Positions 40,888-49,931 of a stretch of 64,000 nt of DNA are shown here, one piece after another. The DNA lies in NCBI GenBank assembly GCA_015069135.1, contig SVJE01000005.1, positions 124,001 through 188,000 of the forward strand. The letters are read 5' to 3'. The translations under genes and the position numbers were made by a program. This stretch comes from Oscillospiraceae bacterium. Lineage in GTDB: Bacteria; Bacillota; Clostridia; UBA1212; SIG427. Under the pieces are notes generated by a model that worked only from the letters and a program-made list of their open reading frames with translations, ran no database searches and was not told the DNA's origin. Each line of letters starts with the position of its first letter. Position 1 is the stretch's first letter.

Positions 40888-42369
40888 ATGGAAAATGATA
40901 ACTATACTGATAATCAGGTTCAGCAGGAACCAACACCTGAAGTAGTACCTGAAGAAACATCCCAGGAAAACAATCAACAGCAGTATATCTGGCATCAAGA
41001 CGATTACACTGCAAATCTTAATAAAGAAATTGAGCAGCCGGAATCTGTTGCAGAACCACATTTCACAACAAGTTCTGCAGAATCCTACAGGGAAAACATG
41101 AAGGCTCTTAAACAGGAATACAAGGCCGCAAAGAAAGAAGAAAGAAGAAATTCTTCTTCAGGAAAAACAGCTTTTTTGTCTGCTGTTATAGCAGTAGCTT
41201 GCACATTACTTACAGTGTGTGTAGCTTTAGTGTTTGTAGCTGCTTTCCCAACCCCCGGAAACAGTATTCTTGGTAAATATATCCGTTCAATGACAAATAC
41301 CACAGGTGATAGTTCAACAGAAACAGAATTAAGCGGTGGGCAATTTTATTCACCTAATAAAGAAACCATCACAATTAACGATGAAACAACAGATGTATGT
41401 ACTGCAGTTTATGCAAAAGTGTCACCTTCAATTGTAGGTATCAGAATCGTTCAGGTAGGAGGAAGTTTCCTCTACCCTACCACACAGGTAATAGGTGAAG
41501 GTACAGGAACCGTATATTCTAAAGATGGTCTCATTATTACAAACTACCACGTTATAGAAAATGCCATTGAAACACAGAAAGGCAATAATGCCCTTAGTGC
41601 AGCAGAATATGAAGTACGTGTGTACTTCGACACAACATTACAGGAATATTATGTAGCTGAAATTATCGGCGGTGACTCCAGAACAGACCTGGCATTACTT
41701 AAGATATCCCTTAACAACCTGGTACCTGTTGAGTTTGCAGATTCTGATGAGATACTGGTAGGCTCCGATGCTATCGTAATGGGTGGCGGCGGCGGAATCG
41801 AATTTATTGACTCTGTAAATAAAGGAATTATCAGTGGTCTTCATAGAAACATCACCACAGACACCGGTGTTATCTACGACCTTATCCAGACTGATGCTGC
41901 TATTAACCCAGGTAACTCAGGTGGTGCTTTACTTAACAGCAAAGGAGAACTTATAGGAATCTGTTTCCTTAAAATATCAGCTGATGCCTATGATAATATG
42001 GCCTTTGCTATTCCATCTAACACAGTTAAGAAAATTATTTCCCAGATTGAGGAAGACGGTTCTGCTGACAGCCCATATATTGGCGTAAGTATTGATACCA
42101 CTTACACAAAGCAGGATGCAGACAAATTCAGTTACCCACAAGGTGCTTTGGTAGGTTTGGTTGAAGAAAACAAGTCCGCTGACAGAGCAGGAATCAAAAA
42201 AGGTGATATTATAATCGAATTTAATGGTGTTACCATTAAATCATACGATGACCTAAGAAGTGCCATCAATAAATGTCAAGTTGGCGACGAAGTAACAGTT
42301 AAAGTATTCTCCACCGATACCAGAAAAGAATCCAGCTTAAAATTGACAATAGACAACTACAACAGCTGA
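40888..42369 (+). CDS. HtrA/DegP-family serine protease
   Basis: Membrane-anchored S1C protease of 493 residues for extracytoplasmic protein quality control. A ~90-residue Gln/Glu-rich cytoplasmic N-terminus precedes one membrane helix (about residues 95-120). The trypsin-like domain has catalytic His in TNYHVIENA, Asp in SRTDLALLKI and Ser in NPGNSGGALLNSKGEL. One PDZ domain closes it (GALVGLVEENKSADRAGIKK). The layout matches Bacillus HtrA/HtrB. It has its own promoter and a strong terminator, so it is monocistronic. Confidence 0.95.
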   Translation: MENDNYTDNQVQQEPTPEVVPEETSQENNQQQYIWHQDDYTANLNKEIEQPESVAEPHFTTSSAESYRENMKALKQEYKAAKKEERRNSSSGKTAFLSAVIAVACTLLTVCVALVFVAAFPTPGNSILGKYIRSMTNTTGDSSTETELSGGQFYSPNKETITINDETTDVCTAVYAKVSPSIVGIRIVQVGGSFLYPTTQVIGEGTGTVYSKDGLIITNYHVIENAIETQKGNNALSAAEYEVRVYFDTTLQEYYVAEIIGGDSRTDLALLKISLNNLVPVEFADSDEILVGSDAIVMGGGGGIEFIDSVNKGIISGLHRNITTDTGVIYDLIQTDAAINPGNSGGALLNSKGELIGICFLKISADAYDNMAFAIPSNTVKKIISQIEEDGSADSPYIGVSIDTTYTKQDADKFSYPQGALVGLVEENKSADRAGIKKGDIIIEFNGVTIKSYDDLRSAINKCQVGDEVTVKVFSTDTRKESSLKLTIDNYNS

Positions 42370-42396
42370 TAATCATTGTAAAACAAATCGACTTAC

Positions 42397-42434
42397 AAAA
42401 CGGACAATATCTTAACAAGATATTGTCCGTTTTT
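42397..42434 (+). terminator. htrA terminator
   Basis: Arms AAAACGGACAATATCTT (42397-42413) and the complementary AAGATATTGTCCGTTTTT with a 3-nt loop and a T-tract. Very strong. Confidence 0.92.
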
Positions 42435-42455
42435 TCACTTGTTCTTTCATGGGAT

Positions 42456-42484
42456 TTGACATATAATATCCATATATTCAGAAT
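42456..42484 (+). promoter_or_regulatory. Possible promoter of the ymdB-like gene
   Basis: Perfect -35 TTGACA (42456-42461), 17 nt, CAGAAT (42479-42484), just before the ribosome site. Confidence 0.4.
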
Positions 42485-42501
42485 TAGAAGGAGATTATAA
42501 A

Positions 42502-43275
42502 TTGAATATTTTATTCTTAGGAGATGTTTTTGCCGGCACCGGAAGAGATGCTGTGGATGAACGTCTATATGACATAAAAAAAGAATACAACATAGATTAT
42601 ACAATTGCTAATGGAGAAAACGCAGCTCACGGCAAAGGACTTTCCCTTAAAACAGCAGATGAACTTTTGGACGCAGGTGTAGATTTTATTACACTGGGAA
42701 ATCATGCATGGAGTAATAACACAATACATCATTTTATTGAGGATTATCCGGTTATACGTCCTGCCAACTTTCATCCTGACCTTCCCGGCAGTAGTTATGC
42801 TATAAGGGAAACAAAAGATGGTAACATAGGTATTCTCAATCTCCAGGGCAGAGTCTACATGGATCCTTCAGACAGTCCTTTTGATGCAGCAGATAAATGT
42901 ATAGAAGAAATGTGTAAAGAAGCTAAAATTATAATTGTCGACTTCCATGCAGAAGCATCTTCAGAAAAAATAGCACTGGCTCACTACCTTGACGGTAAAG
43001 TTTCTGCAGTACTGGGAACTCATACACATGTACAGACTGCTGACGAGAGGATTTTACCAAAAGGGACAGCCTTTATAACAGATGTGGGAATGTGTGGACC
43101 TTCTGACAGCATCATAGGCATGAACACTTCATTGGTTCTGGAGAAATTTGTGTATAATGTACCACGTCGTTTCGAACCTGCTTCAGGTAAACCTCAGATA
43201 AATGCCGTAGTTCTGGATATTAATCCGGAAACCGGTAAAGCACAAAAGATAGAAAGAATATTTGAAAGATTATGA
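42502..43275 (+). CDS. YmdB-type metallophosphoesterase (TIGR00282)
   Basis: Phosphodiesterase of 257 residues. Bacillus YmdB hydrolyses 2',3'-cyclic nucleotides and affects biofilm and sporulation choices. Metal motifs are FLGDVFAGTGRD, ANGENAAHGKG, TLGNHAWSN, VDFHAEASSEK and GTHTHVQTADE. The start is TTG at 42502 with AAGGAGA ~8 nt upstream. It overlaps the next gene by 4 bp. In many Firmicutes ymdB follows rny (RNase Y), but not here. Confidence 0.92.
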   Translation: MNILFLGDVFAGTGRDAVDERLYDIKKEYNIDYTIANGENAAHGKGLSLKTADELLDAGVDFITLGNHAWSNNTIHHFIEDYPVIRPANFHPDLPGSSYAIRETKDGNIGILNLQGRVYMDPSDSPFDAADKCIEEMCKEAKIIIVDFHAEASSEKIALAHYLDGKVSAVLGTHTHVQTADERILPKGTAFITDVGMCGPSDSIIGMNTSLVLEKFVYNVPRRFEPASGKPQINAVVLDINPETGKAQKIERIFERL

Positions 43276-43886
43276 AAAACAAAGACCCTTTAAAAACAAA
43301 AGCAAATCCTTTGACATATTTCTTATGTCTTTTTCTTGCTTTCATTTCAACAATTACCACATTTGCCCTTTGGCTTTTTACCAGTCTGAAAATAGCCTTG
43401 GCCAGTGGTTATACCACTTCATATCTGGAAAGTGAGCAATTTATAAAAAAACACAGCGACGAACATCTTACAATAACTATTTGTAATTTCATACAGGAAT
43501 TTCTAAAAAGTCATTTTGTTTTAATTTTTATAGGACTGATGGTTGTTTGTATTCTTTTGATAGTTGCCCTGTGGTTTTCTTCAAAAAGAAACTCTTACAT
43601 ATTTGTAAAATTCCAGGCTGCAATAACAGCCACTTCGGGTATTCTTATGATATTGCTCCCTGCATTGCTTCTGATATTAGGACTTTCAAGGTCGGTAAAA
43701 TTAGTTAATGCCCAGAACACTGCTCTTTTTTCAGCGTTTATAAAGTCTACCTGCTTTATAATCATTGCCATCGGAGTGATTTTGTTGGCTGTAGCTTTCA
43801 TGGAAGAATTTTTAGCTGCTACTATAGCTAAAAACAGAAAAAGCATATACGAACGCATGATGAAAAAAACTCATGTTGATATGTAA
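43272..43886 (+). CDS. Membrane protein of unknown function
   Basis: A 204-residue protein with about four hydrophobic helices: LTYFLCLFLAFISTITTFAL, FVLIFIGLMVVCILLIVAL, ATSGILMILLPALLLILGL and CFIIIAIGVILLAVAFM. A ~50-residue loop between helices 1 and 2 (SGYTTSYLESEQFIKKHSDE) is probably extracytoplasmic. Its start overlaps the YmdB-like gene (ATGA), so they are coupled. The 3' end contains the promoter for the next gene. No family recognised. Confidence 0.8.
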   Translation: MKNKDPLKTKANPLTYFLCLFLAFISTITTFALWLFTSLKIALASGYTTSYLESEQFIKKHSDEHLTITICNFIQEFLKSHFVLIFIGLMVVCILLIVALWFSSKRNSYIFVKFQAAITATSGILMILLPALLLILGLSRSVKLVNAQNTALFSAFIKSTCFIIIAIGVILLAVAFMEEFLAATIAKNRKSIYERMMKKTHVDM

Positions 43887-43904
43887 AAAATGATTTGATA
43901 TAAT
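43876..43904 (+). promoter_or_regulatory. Promoter of the GH31 gene
   Basis: TTGATA (43876-43881), 17 nt, TATAAT (43899-43904). The -35 lies within the last codons of the preceding gene. Confidence 0.6.
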
Positions 43905-43937
43905 TTACAAAACAGCTTTGGTAAGGAGGATATTACC

Positions 43938-45668
43938 ATGAAAAAAATAACATTCGGAACCCCAGAGGAATTTGTTCCTTCTAAATTTTGTGATGGTTTC
44001 AATTACGTAGAAACCGACATCAAATATGATGTCAGCAAAATTAAATACAAGCAGACTGCAAGACGTGCTGTGCTGGAATTTCCATTGGATCCTGACGAAA
44101 ACATATTCGGTCTGGGCCTTATGCTCCATTCCGTAAATCATACACATCACAAGTTGTGTTTAAGAGTAAATGCTGACCCAAGAGGTTATTCAGGCGACTC
44201 ACACGCACCGGTTCCTTTCTTTGTAACAAATAAAGGTTATGGCGTATATGTTGATACTGCAAGAGACACTATATTCAACTGTGGTTATGTTAAAGCCCCT
44301 GCTCTGGAAGAAATAATAGAAAAAGAGACAAAAGCAGACCATGACACTCCTGCAGTTGCTACAGATGAACTTTATAAAACAAAAAAGACAGACGTACTTT
44401 CCTATCTTACCGTTGAAATTCCTGCTCAAGGTGTGGATATTTATATCATCGAAGGAGATACTATAACCGACATCGTTGCTAAATATAACATGCTGGCAGG
44501 TGGCGGATGTGATGTACCTGAATGGGGGCTGGGAACACTTTATCGATGCTACTCTAAATATACAGGCGATCAAGTTATGGAAGTTGCAGATTATCTTAAG
44601 GAACATGATCTTCCCGTATCCATTATCGGTTTAGAGCCCGGTTGGCAGACCCACTCATATCCTTGTTCATTTGTCTGGGATAAAGAGCGCTATCCTGAAC
44701 CTCAGAAAGTAGTTGATCACTTAAAAGCACAAGGTTACCATGTTAACCTTTGGGAACACGCATTCACAAGTCCTAATGCACCATTTTACAAGGAAATGAG
44801 ACCATATGCAGCAGACTACGAAGTATGGGGCGGATTAGTTCCTGACTTTTCAATTAAAGAAGCCAGCGATATGTTTGCAGACTATCACAGAGAAAATATA
44901 ATCAGCATGGGTATTGACGGCTTTAAACTGGATGAATGTGATAACAGTGACTTTACTAACCACTGGAGTTTCCCGCATTGTGCAGAATTCCCTTCCGGAA
45001 TGGATGGTGAACAGTACCATAACCTTTTCGGCACACTTTATGCAAAAACAATGATGAAAGCTTTAGACAATAAACCTACATTAAGTGAAGTAAGAAACTT
45101 GGGCGCTTTAGCAGCTCCATATCCTTTTGTACTTTACAGTGACCTTTACCATCCAATTGAATTCATGGGAGCTTTGGTATCTTCCGGTACATCCGGTCTC
45201 TTGTGGTCCCCTGAGCTTCGTGATGCAGGTTCTGCAAATGAGCTTATCAGAAGACTTCAGATGGTTGTATTCTCCAGCCAGTGTCTCATTAATGCATGGT
45301 ATTGCGAGGAACTTCCGTGGAAACGCTATGACTGCGAAGACAAGGTGCGTGAGCTTTTGAAAGTAAGAGAAACCCTTATACCAATGCTTAAAGTTGCATT
45401 TAAAAAATATCACGAAAAAGGTATCCCTCCTGTACGTCCTATTGTTATGGATTACACCAACGATCCAGAAACATACCAGGTCGGTGACCAGTATATGTTC
45501 TGTGAAGACCTTTTGGTTGCACCTTTCATTTACTGGCAGGAAGAACGTCATGTATATCTGCCACCGGAAGACGAGTGGGTAGATTACTGGACAGGCGAGC
45601 CTGTAGAAAGCGGACATTTTACCGTTCGTACAGACAATATTCCTGTTTACAGAAGAGTAAGGAAGTAA
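43938..45668 (+). CDS. Glycoside hydrolase family 31 protein
   Basis: Alpha-glycosidase (alpha-xylosidase or alpha-glucosidase type) of 576 residues without signal peptide, so intracellular. The N-terminal beta-sandwich includes LDPDENIFGLGLMLHSV and PFFVTNKGYGVYVDTARD. The barrel has WGLGTLYRCYSKYTG and GLEPGWQTHSYP, and the nucleophile Asp lies in MGIDGFKLDECDNSD, matching the GH31 D-x-x-E pattern. The C-terminal beta domains are shorter than in long GH31 enzymes. AAGGAGG precedes the ATG. It is followed after 1 bp by a serine hydrolase gene. Confidence 0.9.
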   Translation: MKKITFGTPEEFVPSKFCDGFNYVETDIKYDVSKIKYKQTARRAVLEFPLDPDENIFGLGLMLHSVNHTHHKLCLRVNADPRGYSGDSHAPVPFFVTNKGYGVYVDTARDTIFNCGYVKAPALEEIIEKETKADHDTPAVATDELYKTKKTDVLSYLTVEIPAQGVDIYIIEGDTITDIVAKYNMLAGGGCDVPEWGLGTLYRCYSKYTGDQVMEVADYLKEHDLPVSIIGLEPGWQTHSYPCSFVWDKERYPEPQKVVDHLKAQGYHVNLWEHAFTSPNAPFYKEMRPYAADYEVWGGLVPDFSIKEASDMFADYHRENIISMGIDGFKLDECDNSDFTNHWSFPHCAEFPSGMDGEQYHNLFGTLYAKTMMKALDNKPTLSEVRNLGALAAPYPFVLYSDLYHPIEFMGALVSSGTSGLLWSPELRDAGSANELIRRLQMVVFSSQCLINAWYCEELPWKRYDCEDKVRELLKVRETLIPMLKVAFKKYHEKGIPPVRPIVMDYTNDPETYQVGDQYMFCEDLLVAPFIYWQEERHVYLPPEDEWVDYWTGEPVESGHFTVRTDNIPVYRRVRK

Positions 45669-45669
45669 A

Positions 45670-47391
45670 ATGAACATCAACACCCTTAACAGAACATTGG
45701 TGCTGCTTAAAAGGTTATTCGACACTTCTTCCAGCACCAAAGCAATTATATCAATACCCACGAAAAAGCCGGTGGCAACAGACTCCAGAAGAGAGCAGTC
45801 TTTCATCAGAACCACTCCGGAATCTCAAGGGATAGAAACAGATAGAATTGTAAACTTTGTTAATGAGCTTAAAAGCCATAGAGAATTGGAACTTCAGAAT
45901 CTTCTGATTCTTCGTAATGGTAAAATATTATATGAAAATTCATTCGGGCCCCACAATTTCCGCCTGTGGAAGAACACATACTCACAGTGTAAGAGCATTG
46001 TTTCTCTTGCCATAGGTTGTCTTTATGACCAGGGCAAAATATCTCCGAATACAAAAATTGTTGATATTTTGGGAGATATTGTACCACTGGGTTCCAGATT
46101 GAAATTTAAGAACCTTACAGTGGAACACTTGCTTACAATGCGTTCCACTGTTCTTTTTAATGAAGCCTCAGCCATGACAACAACTGACTGGGTGAAAGCT
46201 TTTTTTATATCGGGAACCACCGGAGAAATTGGTGTAACCTTTAATTATAACAGTATGAACACCTATTTGCTTTCGTATATTATTAAAGTAGTCTCCGGAG
46301 AAAATCTTTCTGCCTTTTTAGACAAGAACTTGTTTGGTCCCATGGGCATTACCGATTATTACTGGGAAACCTGTCCCAACGGTATCGAAAAAGGTGGGTG
46401 GGGACTGTATATACATCCGGAAGACATTGCTAAAATAGGTCAACTGGTACTGAATAAAGGATACTGGAATGGTAAACCTTTAATTTCTTCAGATTGGCTT
46501 TCCATGGCCACAAAGATCCACTGCTCCACTCCTGATACTTTTGGTAAGTACGACTATGGCTATCATATATGGGTGCGTGAAGATAATAATTCCTTTTTGT
46601 TTAATGGTATGCTGGGACAAAATGTAATGGGTTTTAAAGATTCCGGTATACTTGTTGTTTCCAATATGGCAATAGCGGAAATGTTTCAACAAAGTAAGTT
46701 TTATGATATTGCTTGCAAATACTTTGGTGGTACTTTTCCGGAAATATTAGAAGATAACCCTTTTGCACAAGGAAAACTTTATCCTAAAGCTGAAATCATA
46801 GGAAACTTTTTTACTTCAAAAGAAAAAAATGATAAATTTACAGACTTTTTTAAACAATTTCAAGGCTGTTTTCAGGCAGACAATGCTCCTGCTGTTGGAT
46901 TATTACCTGCCTTTTTACAGATTGTACAAAATAACTACACTAAAGGAACCAGCGCAATAAGCTTTGAGATGAAAGAAAAAATTCCTGTAATAACGTACTT
47001 TGAAGAAGATGAACAACATATTCTTCCTATAGGTATTAACACACCTGTTGTAACAGATCTTTCATTCCATCAGGAACCTTACCAGGTAGCCGTTTCCGGT
47101 AATTTTGCTGAAAATGAAGACGGGATTCCCGTTTTGAAAATTTCCGTATTTTTCACAGAAACCCCCTGCACCAGGATTTTAAAGTTCTACCACTATGGTG
47201 ATTTTATTAAAATGAACTGTATTGAAACTCCGGGAACTGAGTTTCTTTCAAGAGGCATTCGTACACTATCAAAAGGAATGCTGACAAAACCTGTTATAGG
47301 TTCTACACTGGCTAAATTAGATTATGATTTTTTAGACTATAAAATACGTAAACTGTTTGAACCAACCATTAAACTTCAGAAAAAAGAATAG
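45670..47391 (+). CDS. Beta-lactamase-fold serine hydrolase (class C-like)
   Basis: A 573-residue penicillin-binding/beta-lactamase family protein (PF00144). The SxxK motif is in YSQCKSIVSLAIG (Ser nucleophile, Lys base), YxN in FNYNSMNTYLLS, and the third motif position is HIWV. The N-terminal ~60 residues are basic and have no signal peptide. A ~200-residue C-terminal extension (after about 370) is beta-rich and unassigned. Such enzymes are usually esterases or peptidases, not antibiotic-resistance proteins. It is tightly coupled to GH31, so it may remove acyl groups from the same glycan; this is inference. Confidence 0.85.
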   Translation: MNINTLNRTLVLLKRLFDTSSSTKAIISIPTKKPVATDSRREQSFIRTTPESQGIETDRIVNFVNELKSHRELELQNLLILRNGKILYENSFGPHNFRLWKNTYSQCKSIVSLAIGCLYDQGKISPNTKIVDILGDIVPLGSRLKFKNLTVEHLLTMRSTVLFNEASAMTTTDWVKAFFISGTTGEIGVTFNYNSMNTYLLSYIIKVVSGENLSAFLDKNLFGPMGITDYYWETCPNGIEKGGWGLYIHPEDIAKIGQLVLNKGYWNGKPLISSDWLSMATKIHCSTPDTFGKYDYGYHIWVREDNNSFLFNGMLGQNVMGFKDSGILVVSNMAIAEMFQQSKFYDIACKYFGGTFPEILEDNPFAQGKLYPKAEIIGNFFTSKEKNDKFTDFFKQFQGCFQADNAPAVGLLPAFLQIVQNNYTKGTSAISFEMKEKIPVITYFEEDEQHILPIGINTPVVTDLSFHQEPYQVAVSGNFAENEDGIPVLKISVFFTETPCTRILKFYHYGDFIKMNCIETPGTEFLSRGIRTLSKGMLTKPVIGSTLAKLDYDFLDYKIRKLFEPTIKLQKKE

Positions 47392-47410
47392 TGGTCTGTT
47401 AAGATTCATA

Positions 47411-47899
47411 TTAAGACTTTAATATCAGATCAGCTAACTCTCCATCTGCTGATTTTACCAGGTCTTCCGGTTTCAAGAGCAGCTGTATACCTCTTAAGCC
47501 ACCGCTTACACCTACAAGGTCATGGTTCATAATGCTTTCGTGCATATATATAGGAAATTTCTTCTTCATGCCAATAGGGCTGCATCCCCCTCTTATATAC
47601 CCCGTCAGTCCAAAAAGTTCTTTAACCTGAACCATCTCCACACTTTTGTTACCGCTTACTCTGGCTAATGCCTTTAAATCAACTGTTTCCGCCACAGGAA
47701 TGCAGGCCACCAAATGCCCTTTCTTATCGCCTTTTAAAACCAGTGTCTTAAAAAGCATCGTCGGATCCATGTTTAACTGGTCTGCAATATGTTCTCCGGA
47801 AAGATCACTTTCGTCAACTTCATATGTAAGTACCTGAAAGGAAATTTTTCCTTTTTCCAATATTCTCATAGCATTTGTTTTAGGAGTTTTATCAGCCAT
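47411..47899 (-). CDS. ybaK: Cys-tRNA(Pro) deacylase YbaK/EbsC
   Basis: Trans-editing enzyme of 162 residues that hydrolyses Cys-tRNA(Pro) mischarged by prolyl-tRNA synthetase. The YbaK fold is visible in KTLVLKGDKKGHLVACIPV, the conserved Lys segment LKALARVSGNKSVEM, and TGYIRGGCSPIGMKKKFPIY. VGVSGGLRGIQLLL closes the pocket. AGAAGG precedes the ATG. It is convergent with the serine hydrolase gene with only 19 bp between stops and no clear hairpin. Confidence 0.93.
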   Translation of the reverse strand: MADKTPKTNAMRILEKGKISFQVLTYEVDESDLSGEHIADQLNMDPTMLFKTLVLKGDKKGHLVACIPVAETVDLKALARVSGNKSVEMVQVKELFGLTGYIRGGCSPIGMKKKFPIYMHESIMNHDLVGVSGGLRGIQLLLKPEDLVKSADGELADLILKS

Positions 47900-47952
47900 A
47901 GTAATTACCTTCTTTCAGATGAAATAATACACCATACAGCTCAATAAGTAAA

Positions 47953-47981
47953 TTGTAAAATTCCTCTTATCATGCTATACT
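47953..47981 (+). promoter_or_regulatory. Possible promoter of the GH78-like gene
   Basis: TTGTAA (47953-47958), 17 nt, TATACT (47976-47981). Confidence 0.45.
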
Positions 47982-48014
47982 ACCTTCAATGATTATTGTA
48001 ACCGGGAGGTTTTT

Positions 48015-49874
48015 ATGTCTAAAGCAAAATGGATCTGGTATTACGGAGATTTTGAAATATACCACAGCATGTTACTCCACTCCAGAAGAAATGACTATGA
48101 AGCGGAATATCCTCCTTTCTGGCATATTCCACAACCCTATTCAAGAGTAAATTTCGGAACAGGTTTCTCCAATGATAAAGAAACCATTATCAAAGCCATA
48201 TCAACCGGTATGGGTAGTGTTGTGCTGGACAACAGAAGATATCCTCTTAACAAAGATATTACTGTATCACCTGGTGAACATCAGATATTTGTACAGATTA
48301 TGAGTCTGACAGGTTTTCCCTGTATTTACATAGATAGTCCTTATTTAAAAACAGATGAAAAATGGTACGCAAACCATGCAGTGGGAGAATATTCGCCTGT
48401 AGGCTGTGAACCTGCATTTTACAACCCGGAAAACACCCCTCTTGTGTTCCCTTACGAATACGACAACATCACACCTGTTTCTGTAAAAAAAGCCGGAAAT
48501 GGCATGATTTACGACTTTGGTAAGGAACTTTTCGGTATAGTAACCATAGAATCTTCTGATACGGATGAAATTTCAGTAAGATACGGCGAGTCAGAAGAAG
48601 AAGCCCTTGACCCTGTTGAAGCTGTAATAAGACACAACCTGAAAGGTAATACAAAATACACGCTTCCTTCAGGAGCTTTCCGATATGTCTGGCTTAGCAG
48701 AGATGTGAAAATAGAAGCAAAATATGAATATCTTCCTTTGAAAGACGCAGGATCATTTACCTGTGATGATGAAAGAATAAATAAAATCTGGGAAACCTGC
48801 GCATACACATTCCATCTTAACAGCAGGGAATTCTACCTGGACGGAATCAAACGTGACCGTTGGGTGTGGGGTGGCGACGCATACCAGTCCTTTATGGTAG
48901 GAGCTTATCTTTATGACAATCAGGATATTACAAAGCGAACCATTCTGGCATTATTGGGCAAACCTCCTTACCAACAACACGTTAACACCATTGTGGACTA
49001 CTCTATGTATGTTATCATCGGTGCATATGAATACTATTTCCGTAGTGGAGACAAAGATTTTATAGAACGGATCAAGCCAAGAGTCCTTGAACTGGCAGAC
49101 TTCTTATTCAGTCGTCTGGATGAAGATGGTCTTGTTTGCGAACGTAAAGGCGACTGGATATTTATTGACTGGTCTGACATTGATAAAGGTGGTCCTATAT
49201 GTGCTGAGCAAATTCTTTTGTGGCAGGTTTATAAATGTTTAGAAGCCCTTTATGGCTGTGATTATAAAGACAATGCTAATCATCTTAAAGAAAAAATCAT
49301 GGCGGATTTCTGGAATGAAGAATTGGGTGGATTTATAGACTGTGCAGTTTCAGGAAAGAATCACATTAGTCGTCACGCTAATATATTTGCAATATTGTAC
49401 GACTTTGTAGATGCTGACAAATCAGAAATCATTACAAAAAATGTATTGGAAAATAACAGTATCACAGCCATAACAACTCCGTATTTTGAGTTTTTTGAAT
49501 TGATGGCTCTTTGTAAAATGGGTCGTTTTACCCGGGTACTTGAAATGCTGGATTCTTACTGGGGTGGTATGTTGGATTTAGGAGCAACATCTATCTGGGA
49601 AGAATTTGACCCAACCATGAAAGGTACTGAACACTATGCCATGTATGGATCCGCCTATTCTAAGTCCCTTTGCCATGCCTGGGGAAGTGGTCCTATATTC
49701 CTTTTGGGACGTTATTGTTTAGGTGTTTATCCTACTTCTCCCGGTTACGAAACATATGAAGTAAAACCAAACACCAACTTCTTCAAAAACTTTAAAGGTT
49801 CTGTACCTATCGGTAAGGGGCGTGTAGTTCACGTAGAATGTGTGGATGGTAAAATATCTGTTTCTGAAGAATAA
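48015..49874 (+). CDS. GH78-like alpha-L-rhamnosidase family protein
   Basis: A 619-residue enzyme without signal peptide. N-terminal beta domains (KAKWIWYYGDFEIYHSM, GMIYDFGKELFGIVTIES, RYGESEEEALDP) are followed by an (alpha/alpha)6 barrel with the GH78 signature DGIKRDRWVWGGDAYQSF (catalytic acid Asp region), KGDWIFIDWSDIDKGG, SIWEEFDPTMKGTEH and CHAWGSGPIFLLGRYCLG. It probably cleaves rhamnosides or related sugars in the cytoplasm. It is somewhat shorter than classical multi-domain GH78 enzymes. GGGAGG lies before the ATG. No transporter gene adjoins it. Confidence 0.88.
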   Translation: MSKAKWIWYYGDFEIYHSMLLHSRRNDYEAEYPPFWHIPQPYSRVNFGTGFSNDKETIIKAISTGMGSVVLDNRRYPLNKDITVSPGEHQIFVQIMSLTGFPCIYIDSPYLKTDEKWYANHAVGEYSPVGCEPAFYNPENTPLVFPYEYDNITPVSVKKAGNGMIYDFGKELFGIVTIESSDTDEISVRYGESEEEALDPVEAVIRHNLKGNTKYTLPSGAFRYVWLSRDVKIEAKYEYLPLKDAGSFTCDDERINKIWETCAYTFHLNSREFYLDGIKRDRWVWGGDAYQSFMVGAYLYDNQDITKRTILALLGKPPYQQHVNTIVDYSMYVIIGAYEYYFRSGDKDFIERIKPRVLELADFLFSRLDEDGLVCERKGDWIFIDWSDIDKGGPICAEQILLWQVYKCLEALYGCDYKDNANHLKEKIMADFWNEELGGFIDCAVSGKNHISRHANIFAILYDFVDADKSEIITKNVLENNSITAITTPYFEFFELMALCKMGRFTRVLEMLDSYWGGMLDLGATSIWEEFDPTMKGTEHYAMYGSAYSKSLCHAWGSGPIFLLGRYCLGVYPTSPGYETYEVKPNTNFFKNFKGSVPIGKGRVVHVECVDGKISVSEE

Positions 49875-49886
49875 TTCTTTGTACTA

Positions 49887-49921
49887 AAAAACAGCCGCTA
49901 CTTAATAGTAACGGCTGTTTT
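49887..49921. terminator. Terminator between GH78-like and dockerin genes
   Basis: Arms AAAACAGCCG and CGGCTGTTTT, extended by TACT/AGTA across one mismatch, with A- and T-tracts on both sides, so it can serve both convergent genes. Confidence 0.8.
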
Positions 49922-49931
49922 AAATATATCC

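Noticed and set aside
41855..41867. CACAGACACCGG in htrA
   Set aside because: Shares ACAGACAC but lacks the GGGG half; within chance for one partial match.
45670..47391. Beta-lactam resistance from the beta-lactamase-fold protein
   Set aside because: No signal peptide, and the sequence is of the esterase/peptidase type of PF00144.
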